Source: Roseiarcus sp963787135 (GTDB lineage: Bacteria; Pseudomonadota; Alphaproteobacteria; Rhizobiales; Beijerinckiaceae). From it: DNA of 64,000 nucleotides. Of the stretch, positions 7,423-16,615 are shown in pieces. The notes beneath the pieces were generated by a model. That model had not been told where the DNA came from and ran no database searches. It worked only from the letters and a program-made list of their open reading frames with translations. How positions within the stretch are numbered: the first letter of the stretch is position 1; every line of letters starts with the position of its first letter. Location of the stretch: NCBI GenBank assembly GCA_963787135.1, contig CAWBBW010000016.1, positions 1 to 64,000 of the forward strand, given 5' to 3'. The translations under genes were made by a program, and so were the position numbers.

Positions 7423-8735
7423 GCTTTCGGCCGCTCCCGCCGCGCATGCGGCAGATTCCTCCTCGCAAGAGCGCCATTCTTTCGGTTCTCGACGTCGGGG
7501 CGTCGAAGATCGTCTGCCTGATCGCGCGGCTGACGCCGATGGAGCCGTCGGAGGCGCTGCGTGGCCGCACCCATCGCTGCAAGGTGCTCGGCATCGGGCA
7601 TCAGCGTTCGAGCGGCGTCAAAGGCGGCGCCGTCGTCGACCTTCAGGCCGCCGAGCATGCGGTGCGGCTGGCGGTCGACGCGGCCGAGCGCATGGCGGGC
7701 GTCGAGGTCGGCGGCGTCATCGTCAACATGTCCGGCGGCCTTCTGGCGTCGCAGCGCTTCAGCGCCAAGGCCGCTTTGCGAGGCAAGACCGTGTCCGAGC
7801 ACGACATCCATCGCGTTCTGGAAGCAGCGTCGTCAGCGAACGCCCATCCGGGCCGAACCGTTCTGCATGCGCTGCCGACCGCCTTTTCGCTCGACGCCAC
7901 CCGCGACGTGCTCGACCCCAAAGGCATGATCGGTGAAGAGCTCGGCGTCGACTTGCACGTCGCCTCGTGCGACCAGGCCGCCGCGCGCAATCTCATGCTG
8001 GTCGTCGAGCGCTGCCATCTTCGCGTCGAGGCGATGGTGGCGACCCCCTATGCGGCGGGACTGTCGACGCTCATCGACGACGAGGCTGAACTCGGGGCCG
8101 CCATCGTCGACTTCGGTGGCGGGTCGACGACGGTCGGCGTCTTTCGCGGCGGGCGGCTCATCCACGTCGACGCCGTCGCCGTCGGCGGCGTTCACGTCAC
8201 GAGAGACATCGCGCGGGGGCTCAATATCTCGGTGACAGACGCGGAGCGGCTCAAGACCCTCTACGGCGCCTGCATCGCGTCCCAGTCGGACGACCGCGAA
8301 TCCGTAGCGATCAACCGCCTGGGAGACGACATGGACCATCCGAGCCATCTGCCCAAGTCGGAACTCCTGCGCATCATCCGCCCTCGCGTCGAGGAAATCC
8401 TCGAACTCGTGCGCGACAGGCTGCGCGCCTCGGGACACGCCGCTCAGGCGGGCCGCAGGCTGGTGATGACCGGCGGGGCCTGCCAGCTGACGGGACTGCC
8501 GGAATTCGCCCGCTCCGTCATCTCGAATCAGGCCCGGATCGGGCGGCCTTTGGGAATCGAAGGCCTGCCCGAATCGGGCAAGAACCCCTCCTTCGCGGCG
8601 GCGGTGGGATTGCTGGTCTACCCGCAGATGGCCGGCCTCGAATTTTTCGAACCCACGCGCAGCGTCATGCCGCACGCGCACGTGGAAGGCGGATATGCGG
8701 CTCGGGTCGGGCGCTGGTTGAAGGCGAGCTTTTAA
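7419..8735 (+). CDS. ftsA: Cell division protein FtsA
   Basis: FtsA is the actin-like ATPase that anchors FtsZ to the membrane. The 438-residue protein has SVLDVGASKIVCLIAR (phosphate-1), the long SHS2 domain at about residues 90-180, AAIVDFGGGSTTVGVF (phosphate-2) and VMTGGACQLTGL (adenosine motif). The C-terminal tail ends RVGRWLKASF, a plausible amphipathic membrane-targeting helix. The start overlaps ftsQ as ATGA, indicating translational coupling. Confidence 0.97.
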   Translation: MSFRPLPPRMRQIPPRKSAILSVLDVGASKIVCLIARLTPMEPSEALRGRTHRCKVLGIGHQRSSGVKGGAVVDLQAAEHAVRLAVDAAERMAGVEVGGVIVNMSGGLLASQRFSAKAALRGKTVSEHDIHRVLEAASSANAHPGRTVLHALPTAFSLDATRDVLDPKGMIGEELGVDLHVASCDQAAARNLMLVVERCHLRVEAMVATPYAAGLSTLIDDEAELGAAIVDFGGGSTTVGVFRGGRLIHVDAVAVGGVHVTRDIARGLNISVTDAERLKTLYGACIASQSDDRESVAINRLGDDMDHPSHLPKSELLRIIRPRVEEILELVRDRLRASGHAAQAGRRLVMTGGACQLTGLPEFARSVISNQARIGRPLGIEGLPESGKNPSFAAAVGLLVYPQMAGLEFFEPTRSVMPHAHVEGGYAARVGRWLKASF

Positions 8736-8830
8736 GGAGTTTCGGGACCCTCGTCGGCAGAGGCGTTCCAGACAAACGTTGTTGTAAATCGAATCGGCGC
8801 CGCCGGGCGCCCAACGGAATGAGGCAGGAC

Positions 8831-10444
8831 ATGTCGATCACTCTGAAGGCCCCCGAACTGAGGGAATTGAAGCCGCGGATCATGGTTTGCGGGGTCGGCG
8901 GCGCCGGCGGCAATGCGGTCAACAATATGATCGTCTCCGGGCTCTCCGGAGTCGATTTCATCGTCGCCAACACCGACGCCCAGGCGCTGACCTCGTCGCG
9001 CGCCGAGCGCATCATTCAGATGGGCCTTCAGGTGACTGAGGGGCTCGGCGCCGGGTCCAAGCCCGAAATCGGCAAGGCCGCTGCGGAGGAGGCGCTCGAG
9101 GAGATCCGCGACCACCTCGCCGGCGCGCATATGGTTTTCGTGACCGCCGGCATGGGTGGCGGGACCGGCACCGGAGCCGCGCCGGTCATCGCGCGAGCGG
9201 CTCGCGAACTGGGTATCCTGACCGTCGGCGTCGTCACCAAGCCGTTCCACTTCGAGGGCGGGCGCCGAATGAAGGTCGCTGAGGCCGGCATCGCCGACTT
9301 GCACAAGGCGGTCGACACGCTGATCATCATTCCCAACCAGAACCTGTTCCGCGTCGCCAACGAGAAGACGACCTTCGCCGACGCCTTCGCCATGGCCGAC
9401 CAGGTTCTTTATTCCGGCGTCGCCTGCATCACCGACCTGATGGTGAAAGAGGGCCTCATCAACCTGGACTTTGCTGACGTCCGCTCGATCATGAGCGAGA
9501 TGGGCAAGGCGATGATGGGCACGGGCGAGGCGACGGGCGAGCGGCGCGCCGTGCTCGCCGCGGAGGCTGCGATCGCCAATCCCCTCCTCGACGAAACCTC
9601 GATGAAAGGGGCCCGCGGCCTGCTCATTTCGATCACCGGCGGCAACGATCTCACGCTGTACGAAGTCGACGAGGCCGCAAGCCGCATTCGCCAGGAAGTC
9701 GACGAGGAGGCCAACATCATCCTCGGCGCGACCTTCGAGCCGGCTCTCGACGGCGTGGTTCGCGTGTCGGTGGTGGCGACCGGCATCGATCAGGCGTCGA
9801 TTTCGCAGATCGAGCCCGTTAGCGCTCAAACCCGGGCTGAGGCTCTGCTCCGGGTTCGGGCGCCGGCTCCGGTCAGGTCTGCGCCGGCGGCTCTGATCGA
9901 GGCGCCCCAGGCGGCGGCGCAACTTGTCGATGACCTCGAGATCCAGCCCGCCGCTCCGGTCGTCGCGTTCCCCGAACCGATCGAGGCTCGCCACGAACCG
10001 GAAGACGAGACGCCGCACTTCATTCCGCCTGCGCCCGAACAGGCGGGCGTGCGCCCCGCGCGGATGCCGCAGATCGAGGATCTGCCGCAAGTCGCGCAGA
10101 ACCAGATCCGGGCAATCCGCGAAGCGCATGCCGGAACGCCTGCGCCGGAAACGCGCCGGCGGTCGCTCCTGGAGAAACTGGCCGCGTTCGGCATCACCCG
10201 TCACGATGAAGAGCCCGAAGCGCCGAAGCCCGCCACGCCCGCATTGCCCGCGGCCGCCCCTCCCCAGCGGGCGTATCCGGCGTCATCGTCTCACGCCGAG
10301 GCTGGCCGGGCTCCGCCCCGCCCGCTGCCGGCGCGCGCGGCGGCAGGCGCTCTCGACCCGCACGGCCGGGCGATTCCCCGCCCTCCGGCGACCGAGGACG
10401 ATCACCTCGATATCCCGGCCTTTCTGCGGCGGCACCCGAACTGA
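8831..10444 (+). CDS. ftsZ: Cell division protein FtsZ
   Basis: FtsZ is the tubulin-like GTPase that forms the division ring. The 537-residue protein has KPRIMVCGVGGAGGNAVNNM near the N-terminus and the tubulin signature GGGTGTG at about residue 110. A long Ala/Pro-rich linker (about 330-520) typical of Rhizobiales FtsZ follows, then a C-terminal partner-binding peptide ending DIPAFLRRHPN. The ATG at 8831 is preferred over 8819 because GAGG at 8821-8824 is well placed for it and the resulting N-terminus matches the family. There are 95 bases between ftsA and ftsZ, enough for a separate promoter. Confidence 0.97.
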   Translation: MSITLKAPELRELKPRIMVCGVGGAGGNAVNNMIVSGLSGVDFIVANTDAQALTSSRAERIIQMGLQVTEGLGAGSKPEIGKAAAEEALEEIRDHLAGAHMVFVTAGMGGGTGTGAAPVIARAARELGILTVGVVTKPFHFEGGRRMKVAEAGIADLHKAVDTLIIIPNQNLFRVANEKTTFADAFAMADQVLYSGVACITDLMVKEGLINLDFADVRSIMSEMGKAMMGTGEATGERRAVLAAEAAIANPLLDETSMKGARGLLISITGGNDLTLYEVDEAASRIRQEVDEEANIILGATFEPALDGVVRVSVVATGIDQASISQIEPVSAQTRAEALLRVRAPAPVRSAPAALIEAPQAAAQLVDDLEIQPAAPVVAFPEPIEARHEPEDETPHFIPPAPEQAGVRPARMPQIEDLPQVAQNQIRAIREAHAGTPAPETRRRSLLEKLAAFGITRHDEEPEAPKPATPALPAAAPPQRAYPASSSHAEAGRAPPRPLPARAAAGALDPHGRAIPRPPATEDDHLDIPAFLRRHPN

Positions 10445-10464
10445 TTCGTGGCTTGGACGACGCT

Positions 10465-10491
10465 CAGGCCGCGGTCCTTTACCGCGGCCTG
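10465..10491 (+). terminator. Hairpin terminator candidate after ftsZ
   Basis: A perfect 11-base-pair GC-rich stem (10465-10475 with 10481-10491) encloses a five-base loop and starts 20 bases after the ftsZ stop. No T-run follows, so it is an atypical intrinsic terminator or a 3'-end stabilising hairpin. Confidence 0.6.
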
Positions 10492-10774
10492 ACACATTTC
10501 GGCCAACAAAGTTCTAAGATATCTTCTTTAAGCATTTGAAATTTATTGTGAAAAGAATTGCGGCGAGCTTGTAATTTTTGTTCACCAAAGGTGATTTGTC
10601 TCCGCGCTGAATCGCCAGCAATGTCGCCGCCCAATCGGGTCGCCGAGGTGGCAGGATGTCCGCGAAGGGCTGACTGCGTTGGCGATAGTTTGGCGTCGGG
10701 CCACGGGCTTCCAGCCCTCGAAGCGTCCGGCGTCGCCAATCAGGGCCGGGCGAGCGCCCCGGGGTCAATTGACG
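10492..10774 (+). other. AT-rich leader between ftsZ and lpxC, no gene
   Basis: No supportable coding sequence was found. The first part (about 10508-10585) is strongly AT-rich against the local background and contains the palindrome AAGATATCTT. It probably holds the lpxC promoter, but no clear -35/-10 pair could be assigned. Confidence 0.4.
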
Positions 10775-11728
10775 ATGAAGCCAGGCTTTCAGAATACGCT
10801 CCGTAACCGGGTCAAGGTGACCGGGGTCGGAGTCCACTCGGCGACGCCTGCGCAACTCGTTCTCCATCCTGCGGACGTCGACTCCGGCGTCGTCTTCCTG
10901 CGTACGGGCTTGCCGGGCGGACGCGAGCGCCTGCTCGAAGCCAAGCGGTCGAACGTGACTCAGACCTCGCTTTGCACGATGCTTGGCGATGCGTCGGGCG
11001 CCAGCGTGGCCACGGTCGAGCATCTTCTCGCCGCTCTGTCCGGCCTGCAGATCGACAACGTCCTGATCGAAATCGACGGACCCGAAACCCCGATCATGGA
11101 CGGTTCGGCCGCCGAGTTCGTTAGCGCGATCGATCAGGCGGGCATCGTCCATCAGTCGCGCACGCGCCGCCACCTCAAGATTGTGAAGCCCGTGCGCGTC
11201 GAACGCGACGGCGGCTATGCCGAATTTCTACCCGCCGACCGCGGATTCCGGCTGGATGTCGAGATCGATTTCAAATCGCCGGCGATCGGCCGTCAGCGGT
11301 GCGCTTTGACCCTCGATCCGGCGACCTTCCGCCGCGAACTCGCACGAGCGCGCACCTTCGGCTTTGTATGCGACGTCAAGAAACTGTGGGAAGCGGGCTT
11401 CGCTCTGGGCTCCTCGCTCGACAATTCCGTGGCGATTGACGACGACATCGTCCTCAATCCCGAAGGCCTGCGCTACCGGGACGAGTTCGTGCGCCACAAG
11501 GCTCTAGACGCGATCGGAGACCTGTCGCTCGCCGGAGCGCCGATCGTCGGCCTTTATCGCACCTACCGTCCAGGCCACAGGCTGAACGCGCTGGCTCTGG
11601 AGGCGTTGTTTGCTAGCCGTTCCGCTTATGAGATCGTTGATGCGCCGACGGCCAAGGCCTCGGTCAAAGGTTTCGCGGCAGGATCGCATGTTCCCGCCGG
11701 CGCCGTCGCATTTGCCGCGCCCGATTGA
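10775..11728 (+). CDS. lpxC: UDP-3-O-acyl-N-acetylglucosamine deacetylase
   Basis: LpxC is the zinc-dependent deacetylase that commits precursors to lipid A synthesis (EC 3.5.1.108). The 317-residue protein carries VTGVGVHS near the N-terminus, the zinc-ligand motif VEHLLAALSG (His82), and DGPETPIMDGSA. The second zinc site RHKALDAIGDL lies at about residues 240-250. The ATG at 10775 gives the usual N-terminus; a longer reading upstream is not conserved. The neighbourhood (ftsZ before, bamD after) is the normal alphaproteobacterial order. Confidence 0.97.
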   Translation: MKPGFQNTLRNRVKVTGVGVHSATPAQLVLHPADVDSGVVFLRTGLPGGRERLLEAKRSNVTQTSLCTMLGDASGASVATVEHLLAALSGLQIDNVLIEIDGPETPIMDGSAAEFVSAIDQAGIVHQSRTRRHLKIVKPVRVERDGGYAEFLPADRGFRLDVEIDFKSPAIGRQRCALTLDPATFRRELARARTFGFVCDVKKLWEAGFALGSSLDNSVAIDDDIVLNPEGLRYRDEFVRHKALDAIGDLSLAGAPIVGLYRTYRPGHRLNALALEALFASRSAYEIVDAPTAKASVKGFAAGSHVPAGAVAFAAPD

Positions 11729-11906
11729 TTATTCGCGCGTTTGGCCCACCGGCGTTGCGCAGCCAGTGACTCGATGACGCCACAATTGGCGGGCATTTGT
11801 CGCGTTCGCGCCGGATAAGCCGGATGGCGCTGGCGGGCGGACTGAGGTAAACAGTCGCTTCGCCCAAAACGCGCGCTCTCCCCCGAAACCAATCGAGTCT
11901 TCACGG

Positions 11907-12794
11907 ATGGCCAACTTCGAAATCGGCTTGACCTCGCGCGGCGCCAGTCACGCGCCGCGAGTCGTCCCCGCCCTGATCGCGATCGGTTTCTTGGCGTCCG
12001 CATGTTCAATGTTTGACCAGTTCAACCCGTTCGGCGGCGAAAAATACAAGATGGAAATTGTGCCCGACACGCCGGCCAGCAAGACTTACGATCAGGGCCT
12101 CGAGAAACTCGCGAACGGCGCCCCGCAAGAGGCAGCGAAAAAGTTCACCGAGCTCGGCAAGCAATACCCCAGTTCGGACTGGGCTCAAAAAGGCTTGCTG
12201 ATGACGACCTATGCTCAATTCCAGGCCGGCGCCTTTACCGACGCGGAGACGTCCGCCGAGCGCTATCTCAAGGATTACCCCAAATCGAGCGACGACGCTT
12301 ACGTGGCGTACCTCCAGGCGAATTCGTATTACGAGCAGATACCCGATATTTCGCGCGACCAGGAGTCCGCCGCCAAGGCTTATGAACTTTTCCAGGATCT
12401 GGTGAAGAAATATCCAACCTCCGAATACGTCGAAGACGCGAAATTCAAGATCCAGGTGACAGCCGACCAACTCGCCGGCAAGGAAATGTCGATCGGGCGG
12501 TTCTATCTGAACCGGAACAATTACACTGCCGCCATCAATCAATTCCGCAACGTGCTGCAAAATTATCAAACGACCCGCCATGCGGAGGAGGCGCTTTATC
12601 GTCTCGTCGAAGCATATCTGGGTTTGGGCATCACGTCTGAAGCGGAGACCGCAGCCGCGGTGCTTGGACATAACTTCCCCGACAGCCAATGGTACCAGGA
12701 CGCCTATGCGCTCCTGAAGGGCAAGGGGCTATCCCCGCACAACGATCCGGCGTCCTGGATGTCAAAGCTCTACCACACGGTTATTCCCTCCTGA
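11907..12794 (+). CDS. bamD: Outer membrane assembly lipoprotein BamD (ComL)
   Basis: BamD is an essential lipoprotein of the BAM complex that inserts beta-barrels into the outer membrane. The 295-residue protein has a lipoprotein signal with lipobox LASAC (cysteine at about residue 33). TPR-type helices follow, such as YDQGLEKLANGAPQEAAKKF and LYRLVEAYLGLG, and the C-terminal WYQDAYALLKGKG is typical of the family. It is followed ten bases later by recN, the usual arrangement. Confidence 0.96.
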   Translation: MANFEIGLTSRGASHAPRVVPALIAIGFLASACSMFDQFNPFGGEKYKMEIVPDTPASKTYDQGLEKLANGAPQEAAKKFTELGKQYPSSDWAQKGLLMTTYAQFQAGAFTDAETSAERYLKDYPKSSDDAYVAYLQANSYYEQIPDISRDQESAAKAYELFQDLVKKYPTSEYVEDAKFKIQVTADQLAGKEMSIGRFYLNRNNYTAAINQFRNVLQNYQTTRHAEEALYRLVEAYLGLGITSEAETAAAVLGHNFPDSQWYQDAYALLKGKGLSPHNDPASWMSKLYHTVIPS

Positions 12795-12804
12795 ACGGGC
12801 CGGC

Positions 12805-14475
12805 ATGCTCGCGCGCCTCTCCATCCGCGATGTGGTGCTGATCGACCAGCTCGATCTCGAATTCTCCGCCGGCCTGACGATCCTCACCGGCGAGACCGGG
12901 GCGGGCAAATCGATCCTTCTCGACGCGCTGTCCCTTGCGCTTGGCGCACGCGGCGACGGCGGCCTTGTCCGCCATGGCCAGGCGCAGGGGCAAGTGACCG
13001 CGGTGTTCGAATTGCCGCCGGGCCACGCGGCCCATGCGCTTCTTGAAGGGCAGGACATCGAGATTGGCGACGAACTGATCCTCAGGCGCGTGCAGCTCGC
13101 CGACGGGCGCACCCGCGCCTATGTCAACGACCAGAACGTCAGCGCGCAGGCGCTGCGGTCTCTTGCTTCCGCGCTGGTCGAGATTCACGGCCAGCACGAC
13201 GAGCGCGCTTTGACGGATCCCGCCACCCATCGCGCGCTGGTCGACGCCTATGGCGGACTCGACGCGGAGGTCCGGGCCGTCCAGACGGGTTTTGCGGCGC
13301 TGCGCGACGCCGAGCGCGCGCTGGAGGACGAGCGGACGCGGGTCGCGGCGGCAGAGGCTGAGGCCGAATTCGCCAGGCACGCCCACGAGGAATTGTCGCG
13401 TCTCGCTGTCCAGCCGGGCGAGGAGGAGGCGCTGGCGGCGCGCCGGCAGGCGATGATGCAGGGGGAGAAGGTCGAAGCCGACATTCGCGAGGCGCGCGAC
13501 CATCTGACCGGGGACGCCGCGATCCTTCCCGCGCTTCTCTCTGTGTCACGCCGGCTGCAGCGCCGCATGCCTCAGGCGCCGGCACTGATCGAGCCGAGCG
13601 TGAAGGCTCTGGACGAGGCGATCGAGGCGCTCGAGGGCGCGACCCGTGCAGTCGAGGTTGCGCTGGAGGGCTGCGAATTCGATCCCAACGACCTCGAACG
13701 CTGTGAGGAGCGGCTGTTTGCGCTCCGGGCCATCAGCCGCAAATATTCCGCGCCGATCGAAAATCTGCCGGCGCTGGCGCAAAAATTCGCCGACGATCTG
13801 GCGGCGCTCGAGGCTGGCCGCAGCGAGGTCGCCAGGCTCGAAGCCAAGGCTGCCATCGCGAGGGCCGCCTATGCCGCGGCGGCGGGCGTGCTCAGCGCGG
13901 CGAGGGTGAAAAGCGCGCGCGGCCTCGAACGTGCGGTGATGGCCGAGCTCCCGCCGCTCAAGCTCGAGCGCGCCGAGTTCAGTGTCGACCTCAAGCAGGA
14001 CGACGCCCTCGTCTCGGCGAACGGCTACGACCGGGCGGAGTTCCTCGTTCGCACCAATCCGGGGTCGAGGCCCGGGCCGCTGATGAAAGTAGCCTCGGGA
14101 GGCGAGCTCGCGCGGTTCCTGCTGGCGATCAAGGTTTGCCTCGCCGAGCAGGGCACCGCGCCGACCCTGGTCTTCGACGAAATCGACACGGGCGTCGGCG
14201 GCGCGGTCGCCGACGCAATGGGACAACGGCTCGCGCGGCTCTCGGCGCGTGCGCAGGTCCTCGCCGTGACGCACGCTCCGCAAGTTGCGGCTCGGGCGCA
14301 GAATCATTATCGCATCGTCAAATCGGCCGTCGGCAAGGGTGAGCGCGTCGCGACGAGCGTGGCGCGCCTTGGCGCGGGCGAGCGTCGCGAGGAAATCGCC
14401 CGCATGCTTGCCGGCGCGGAGATTACCCACGAGGCGCGGGCGGCCGCCGTGAGCCTGATCGAAAAGGCTGGATGA
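12805..14475 (+). CDS. recN: DNA repair protein RecN
   Basis: RecN is an SMC-like ATPase acting in double-strand-break repair. The 556-residue protein has the Walker A motif TGETGAGKS in the first 40 residues and IHGQHDERAL near residue 130. Two coiled-coil arms flank the middle region. At the C-terminus are the ABC signature ASGGELARFLLAIK and Walker B LVFDEIDTGVGG. Length is normal. The usual next gene in related genomes, the DNA ligase ligA, is not present; a small basic-protein gene and murA follow instead. Confidence 0.97.
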   Translation: MLARLSIRDVVLIDQLDLEFSAGLTILTGETGAGKSILLDALSLALGARGDGGLVRHGQAQGQVTAVFELPPGHAAHALLEGQDIEIGDELILRRVQLADGRTRAYVNDQNVSAQALRSLASALVEIHGQHDERALTDPATHRALVDAYGGLDAEVRAVQTGFAALRDAERALEDERTRVAAAEAEAEFARHAHEELSRLAVQPGEEEALAARRQAMMQGEKVEADIREARDHLTGDAAILPALLSVSRRLQRRMPQAPALIEPSVKALDEAIEALEGATRAVEVALEGCEFDPNDLERCEERLFALRAISRKYSAPIENLPALAQKFADDLAALEAGRSEVARLEAKAAIARAAYAAAAGVLSAARVKSARGLERAVMAELPPLKLERAEFSVDLKQDDALVSANGYDRAEFLVRTNPGSRPGPLMKVASGGELARFLLAIKVCLAEQGTAPTLVFDEIDTGVGGAVADAMGQRLARLSARAQVLAVTHAPQVAARAQNHYRIVKSAVGKGERVATSVARLGAGERREEIARMLAGAEITHEARAAAVSLIEKAG

Positions 14476-14586
14476 TCACTGGAAGGAGAGGCTTTTCTCC
14501 ATTTCGGCTTGCTCCGCCCACCGCATTGGCCCTATCAAGCGCCGGCCGGACTTGAGGCGGCGTGAGCGCGTTTTTGAGGCGACGAC

Positions 14587-14763
14587 ATGAGCCCGGATGA
14601 CGCCGGCAGCACGATCCGCGACAGGCGGCGCGAGCGTCTCTCTGCTTCGCTGAGGGAGAACCTGAGGCGGCGCAAGGCGCAGCAGCGTTCGCGGGCTGCC
14701 GAGGCGCCCCCGGCGCTTCCCGCGAAGGACGAAGGGCCCACGACGCCGGGTCCGAAAGCGTGA
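14587..14763 (+). CDS. Small basic protein upstream of murA (58 aa), unknown function
   Basis: The open frame encodes 58 residues beginning MSPDDAGSTIRDRRRERL, then SLRENLRRRKAQQRSRAAE, with a Pro-rich end. The N-terminal two-thirds is rich in Arg and Glu and probably forms a charged helix. Small proteins with a similar RERL...LRENLRRRKAQ core commonly precede murA in alphaproteobacteria, which is the main reason to call it real. Spacing to murA is 67 bases. No function is known to me. Confidence 0.7.
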   Translation: MSPDDAGSTIRDRRRERLSASLRENLRRRKAQQRSRAAEAPPALPAKDEGPTTPGPKA

Positions 14764-14830
14764 CGACAGTCGTCCTGGGGAGGCGTCGGGCGTTCGACGC
14801 AACCCTTGTTGGGGCGGGAGGGAAAAGAGA

Positions 14831-16120
14831 ATGGATCGCATTCAAATCCGCGGCGGGGCCAAGCTCAACGGCGTGATCCCGATTTCGGGCGCGAAAAACG
14901 CTGCGCTGCCGCTGATGATCGCGTCGCTCCTGACCGATCAGATGCTGACGCTCGAGAACCTGCCGCGCCTCGCCGACGTCAACCAGCTCGCCCGTATTCT
15001 TGGCAATCACGGCGTCGACTATTCGATCGACGGCAAGCGAGTCGGCGAGGAGGCCGCGTCGGGCCAGACCGCACATTTGCGCGCCCGGACGATCGTCGAC
15101 ACCACCGCGCCCTACGAACTCGTATCCAAGATGCGCGCGAGCTTCTGGGTCATCGCGCCTCTCCTCGCCCGCATGGGGGAAGCGCGGGTGTCGCTGCCGG
15201 GCGGCTGCGCGATCGGAACGCGCCCGGTCGATCTCCTCTTGATGGCGCTCGAGAAGCTCGGCGCGACCATCGAGATCGACGGCGGCTACGCGGTCGTCAA
15301 GGCCCCGAAGGGGCTCGTCGGCGGTGAGATCGAATTCCCGAAAGTGACGGTCGGCGGCACCCATGTCGCGCTGATGGCGGCGGCGACCGCCCGCGGCTCG
15401 ACGCTGATCGAGAACGCGGCGCGCGAACCGGAAGTGGCCGATCTTGCTGACTGCCTTAACAAGATGGGCGCGCGCGTTCGCGGCGCGGGAACCTCCACCA
15501 TCGAAATACAGGGCGTCGCTAGGCTCAACGGCGCCCATCACCGGGTGCTGCCGGACCGGATCGAAGCGGGCACTTACGCGACTGCCGTCGCCATGACGGG
15601 CGGGGACATCCTGCTCGAGGGCGTCGGCGAGGATCTCATCAAGCGGCCGCTCGAGGCGCTCGAAGAGGCCGGAGTGACAATCGTCGGTGACAATCGCGGT
15701 GTGAGGATTACGCGAAACGGCGCAGGCATCGACGCCGTCGATGTCGCCACCGCGCCCTTCCCCGGGTTTCCGACCGACCTCCAGGCGCAGTTCATGGCGC
15801 TGATGACGCGCGCGAGGGGAACGTCGCGGATCACCGAGACCATTTTCGAGAATCGCTTCATGCATGTGCAGGAGCTGGCTCGCCTTGGCGCCCATATCAA
15901 GCTCGAGGGCGATACGGCGATCGTGGACGGCGTCGACCGGCTCCGGGGCGCCCCAGTGATGGCGACGGATCTGCGCGCATCGGTCTCGCTCGTGATCGCC
16001 GGGCTCGTCGCCGAGGGCGAGACGACCGTCAATCGCGTCTATCACCTCGACCGCGGCTTTGAGCGGCTGGAAGAGAAGCTCGGCGCCTGCGGCGCCGACA
16101 TCATCAGAGTTCCGGGCTGA
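14831..16120 (+). CDS. murA: UDP-N-acetylglucosamine 1-carboxyvinyltransferase
   Basis: MurA transfers enolpyruvate from PEP to UDP-GlcNAc, the first committed step of peptidoglycan synthesis (EC 2.5.1.7). The 429-residue protein has the N-terminal GAKNAALPLMIASLL and the catalytic-loop motif LPGGCAIGTRPVD with Cys126, so it is the fosfomycin-sensitive type. The inside-out barrel repeats are of normal length. A GGGAGGGAAAAGAG ribosome-binding region precedes the ATG. The DUF2948 gene starts two bases after the stop. Confidence 0.97.
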   Translation: MDRIQIRGGAKLNGVIPISGAKNAALPLMIASLLTDQMLTLENLPRLADVNQLARILGNHGVDYSIDGKRVGEEAASGQTAHLRARTIVDTTAPYELVSKMRASFWVIAPLLARMGEARVSLPGGCAIGTRPVDLLLMALEKLGATIEIDGGYAVVKAPKGLVGGEIEFPKVTVGGTHVALMAAATARGSTLIENAAREPEVADLADCLNKMGARVRGAGTSTIEIQGVARLNGAHHRVLPDRIEAGTYATAVAMTGGDILLEGVGEDLIKRPLEALEEAGVTIVGDNRGVRITRNGAGIDAVDVATAPFPGFPTDLQAQFMALMTRARGTSRITETIFENRFMHVQELARLGAHIKLEGDTAIVDGVDRLRGAPVMATDLRASVSLVIAGLVAEGETTVNRVYHLDRGFERLEEKLGACGADIIRVPG

Positions 16121-16122
16121 CG

Positions 16123-16593
16123 ATGGACGCCGACAACCCAGCAGCCGACAAACCCAACCTCAAACTGCTCGCGCTTGAGCGTGAGGGCCTCGAGGTGATT
16201 TCGGCGCATGCGCAGAACACTTGCGTGAAGCGCACCGACATGGCGTGGCTGCCGCGGCAACGGCGCTTTCTTTTGGCCGGCATGCGCTACGACTGGGTCG
16301 GGGCGAAGACGGGGCCGGCGGAGCGCGTGTCGACCGTGCTGCGGTTCGACCGCGTGTTGCGCGTTTCGCATCTGGGACTTGGCGATGGAGGCGAGGATCA
16401 GACCCTCAATCTGCTCGCTCTCACCTTCGAGAAGACCGATCCGCCGGCCGGAATGATCATCCTCGCCTTCGCCGACGGCGCGCTGGTCAGGCTCGAGGTC
16501 GAGTGCGTCGAGGCGGAGCTTCGCGACATGGGGTTCCGGCAGCCCGCCACGGCCTGCGCCGGACACGCGCTGACGGACCCGTCGTCGGTTTGA
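16123..16593 (+). CDS. DUF2948 family protein
   Basis: The 156-residue protein contains LKLLALEREGLEVISAHAQN, LPRQRRFLLAGMRYDW and GMIILAFADGALVRLEVEC, the pattern of the DUF2948 family. The family is confined largely to alphaproteobacteria, and its genes sit between murA and hisD, exactly as here. No biochemical function is established. The gene starts two bases after murA, and hisD follows 22 bases after its stop, so the block is probably one transcript. Confidence 0.93.
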   Translation: MDADNPAADKPNLKLLALEREGLEVISAHAQNTCVKRTDMAWLPRQRRFLLAGMRYDWVGAKTGPAERVSTVLRFDRVLRVSHLGLGDGGEDQTLNLLALTFEKTDPPAGMIILAFADGALVRLEVECVEAELRDMGFRQPATACAGHALTDPSSV

Positions 16594-16615
16594 GGCCCTG
16601 TTAAAGAGGTCCCGA

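Noticed and set aside
8819..8830. Upstream ATG as the ftsZ start
   Set aside because: No ribosome-binding site precedes it, while GAGG within these bases is well spaced for the ATG at 8831, which gives the usual FtsZ N-terminus.
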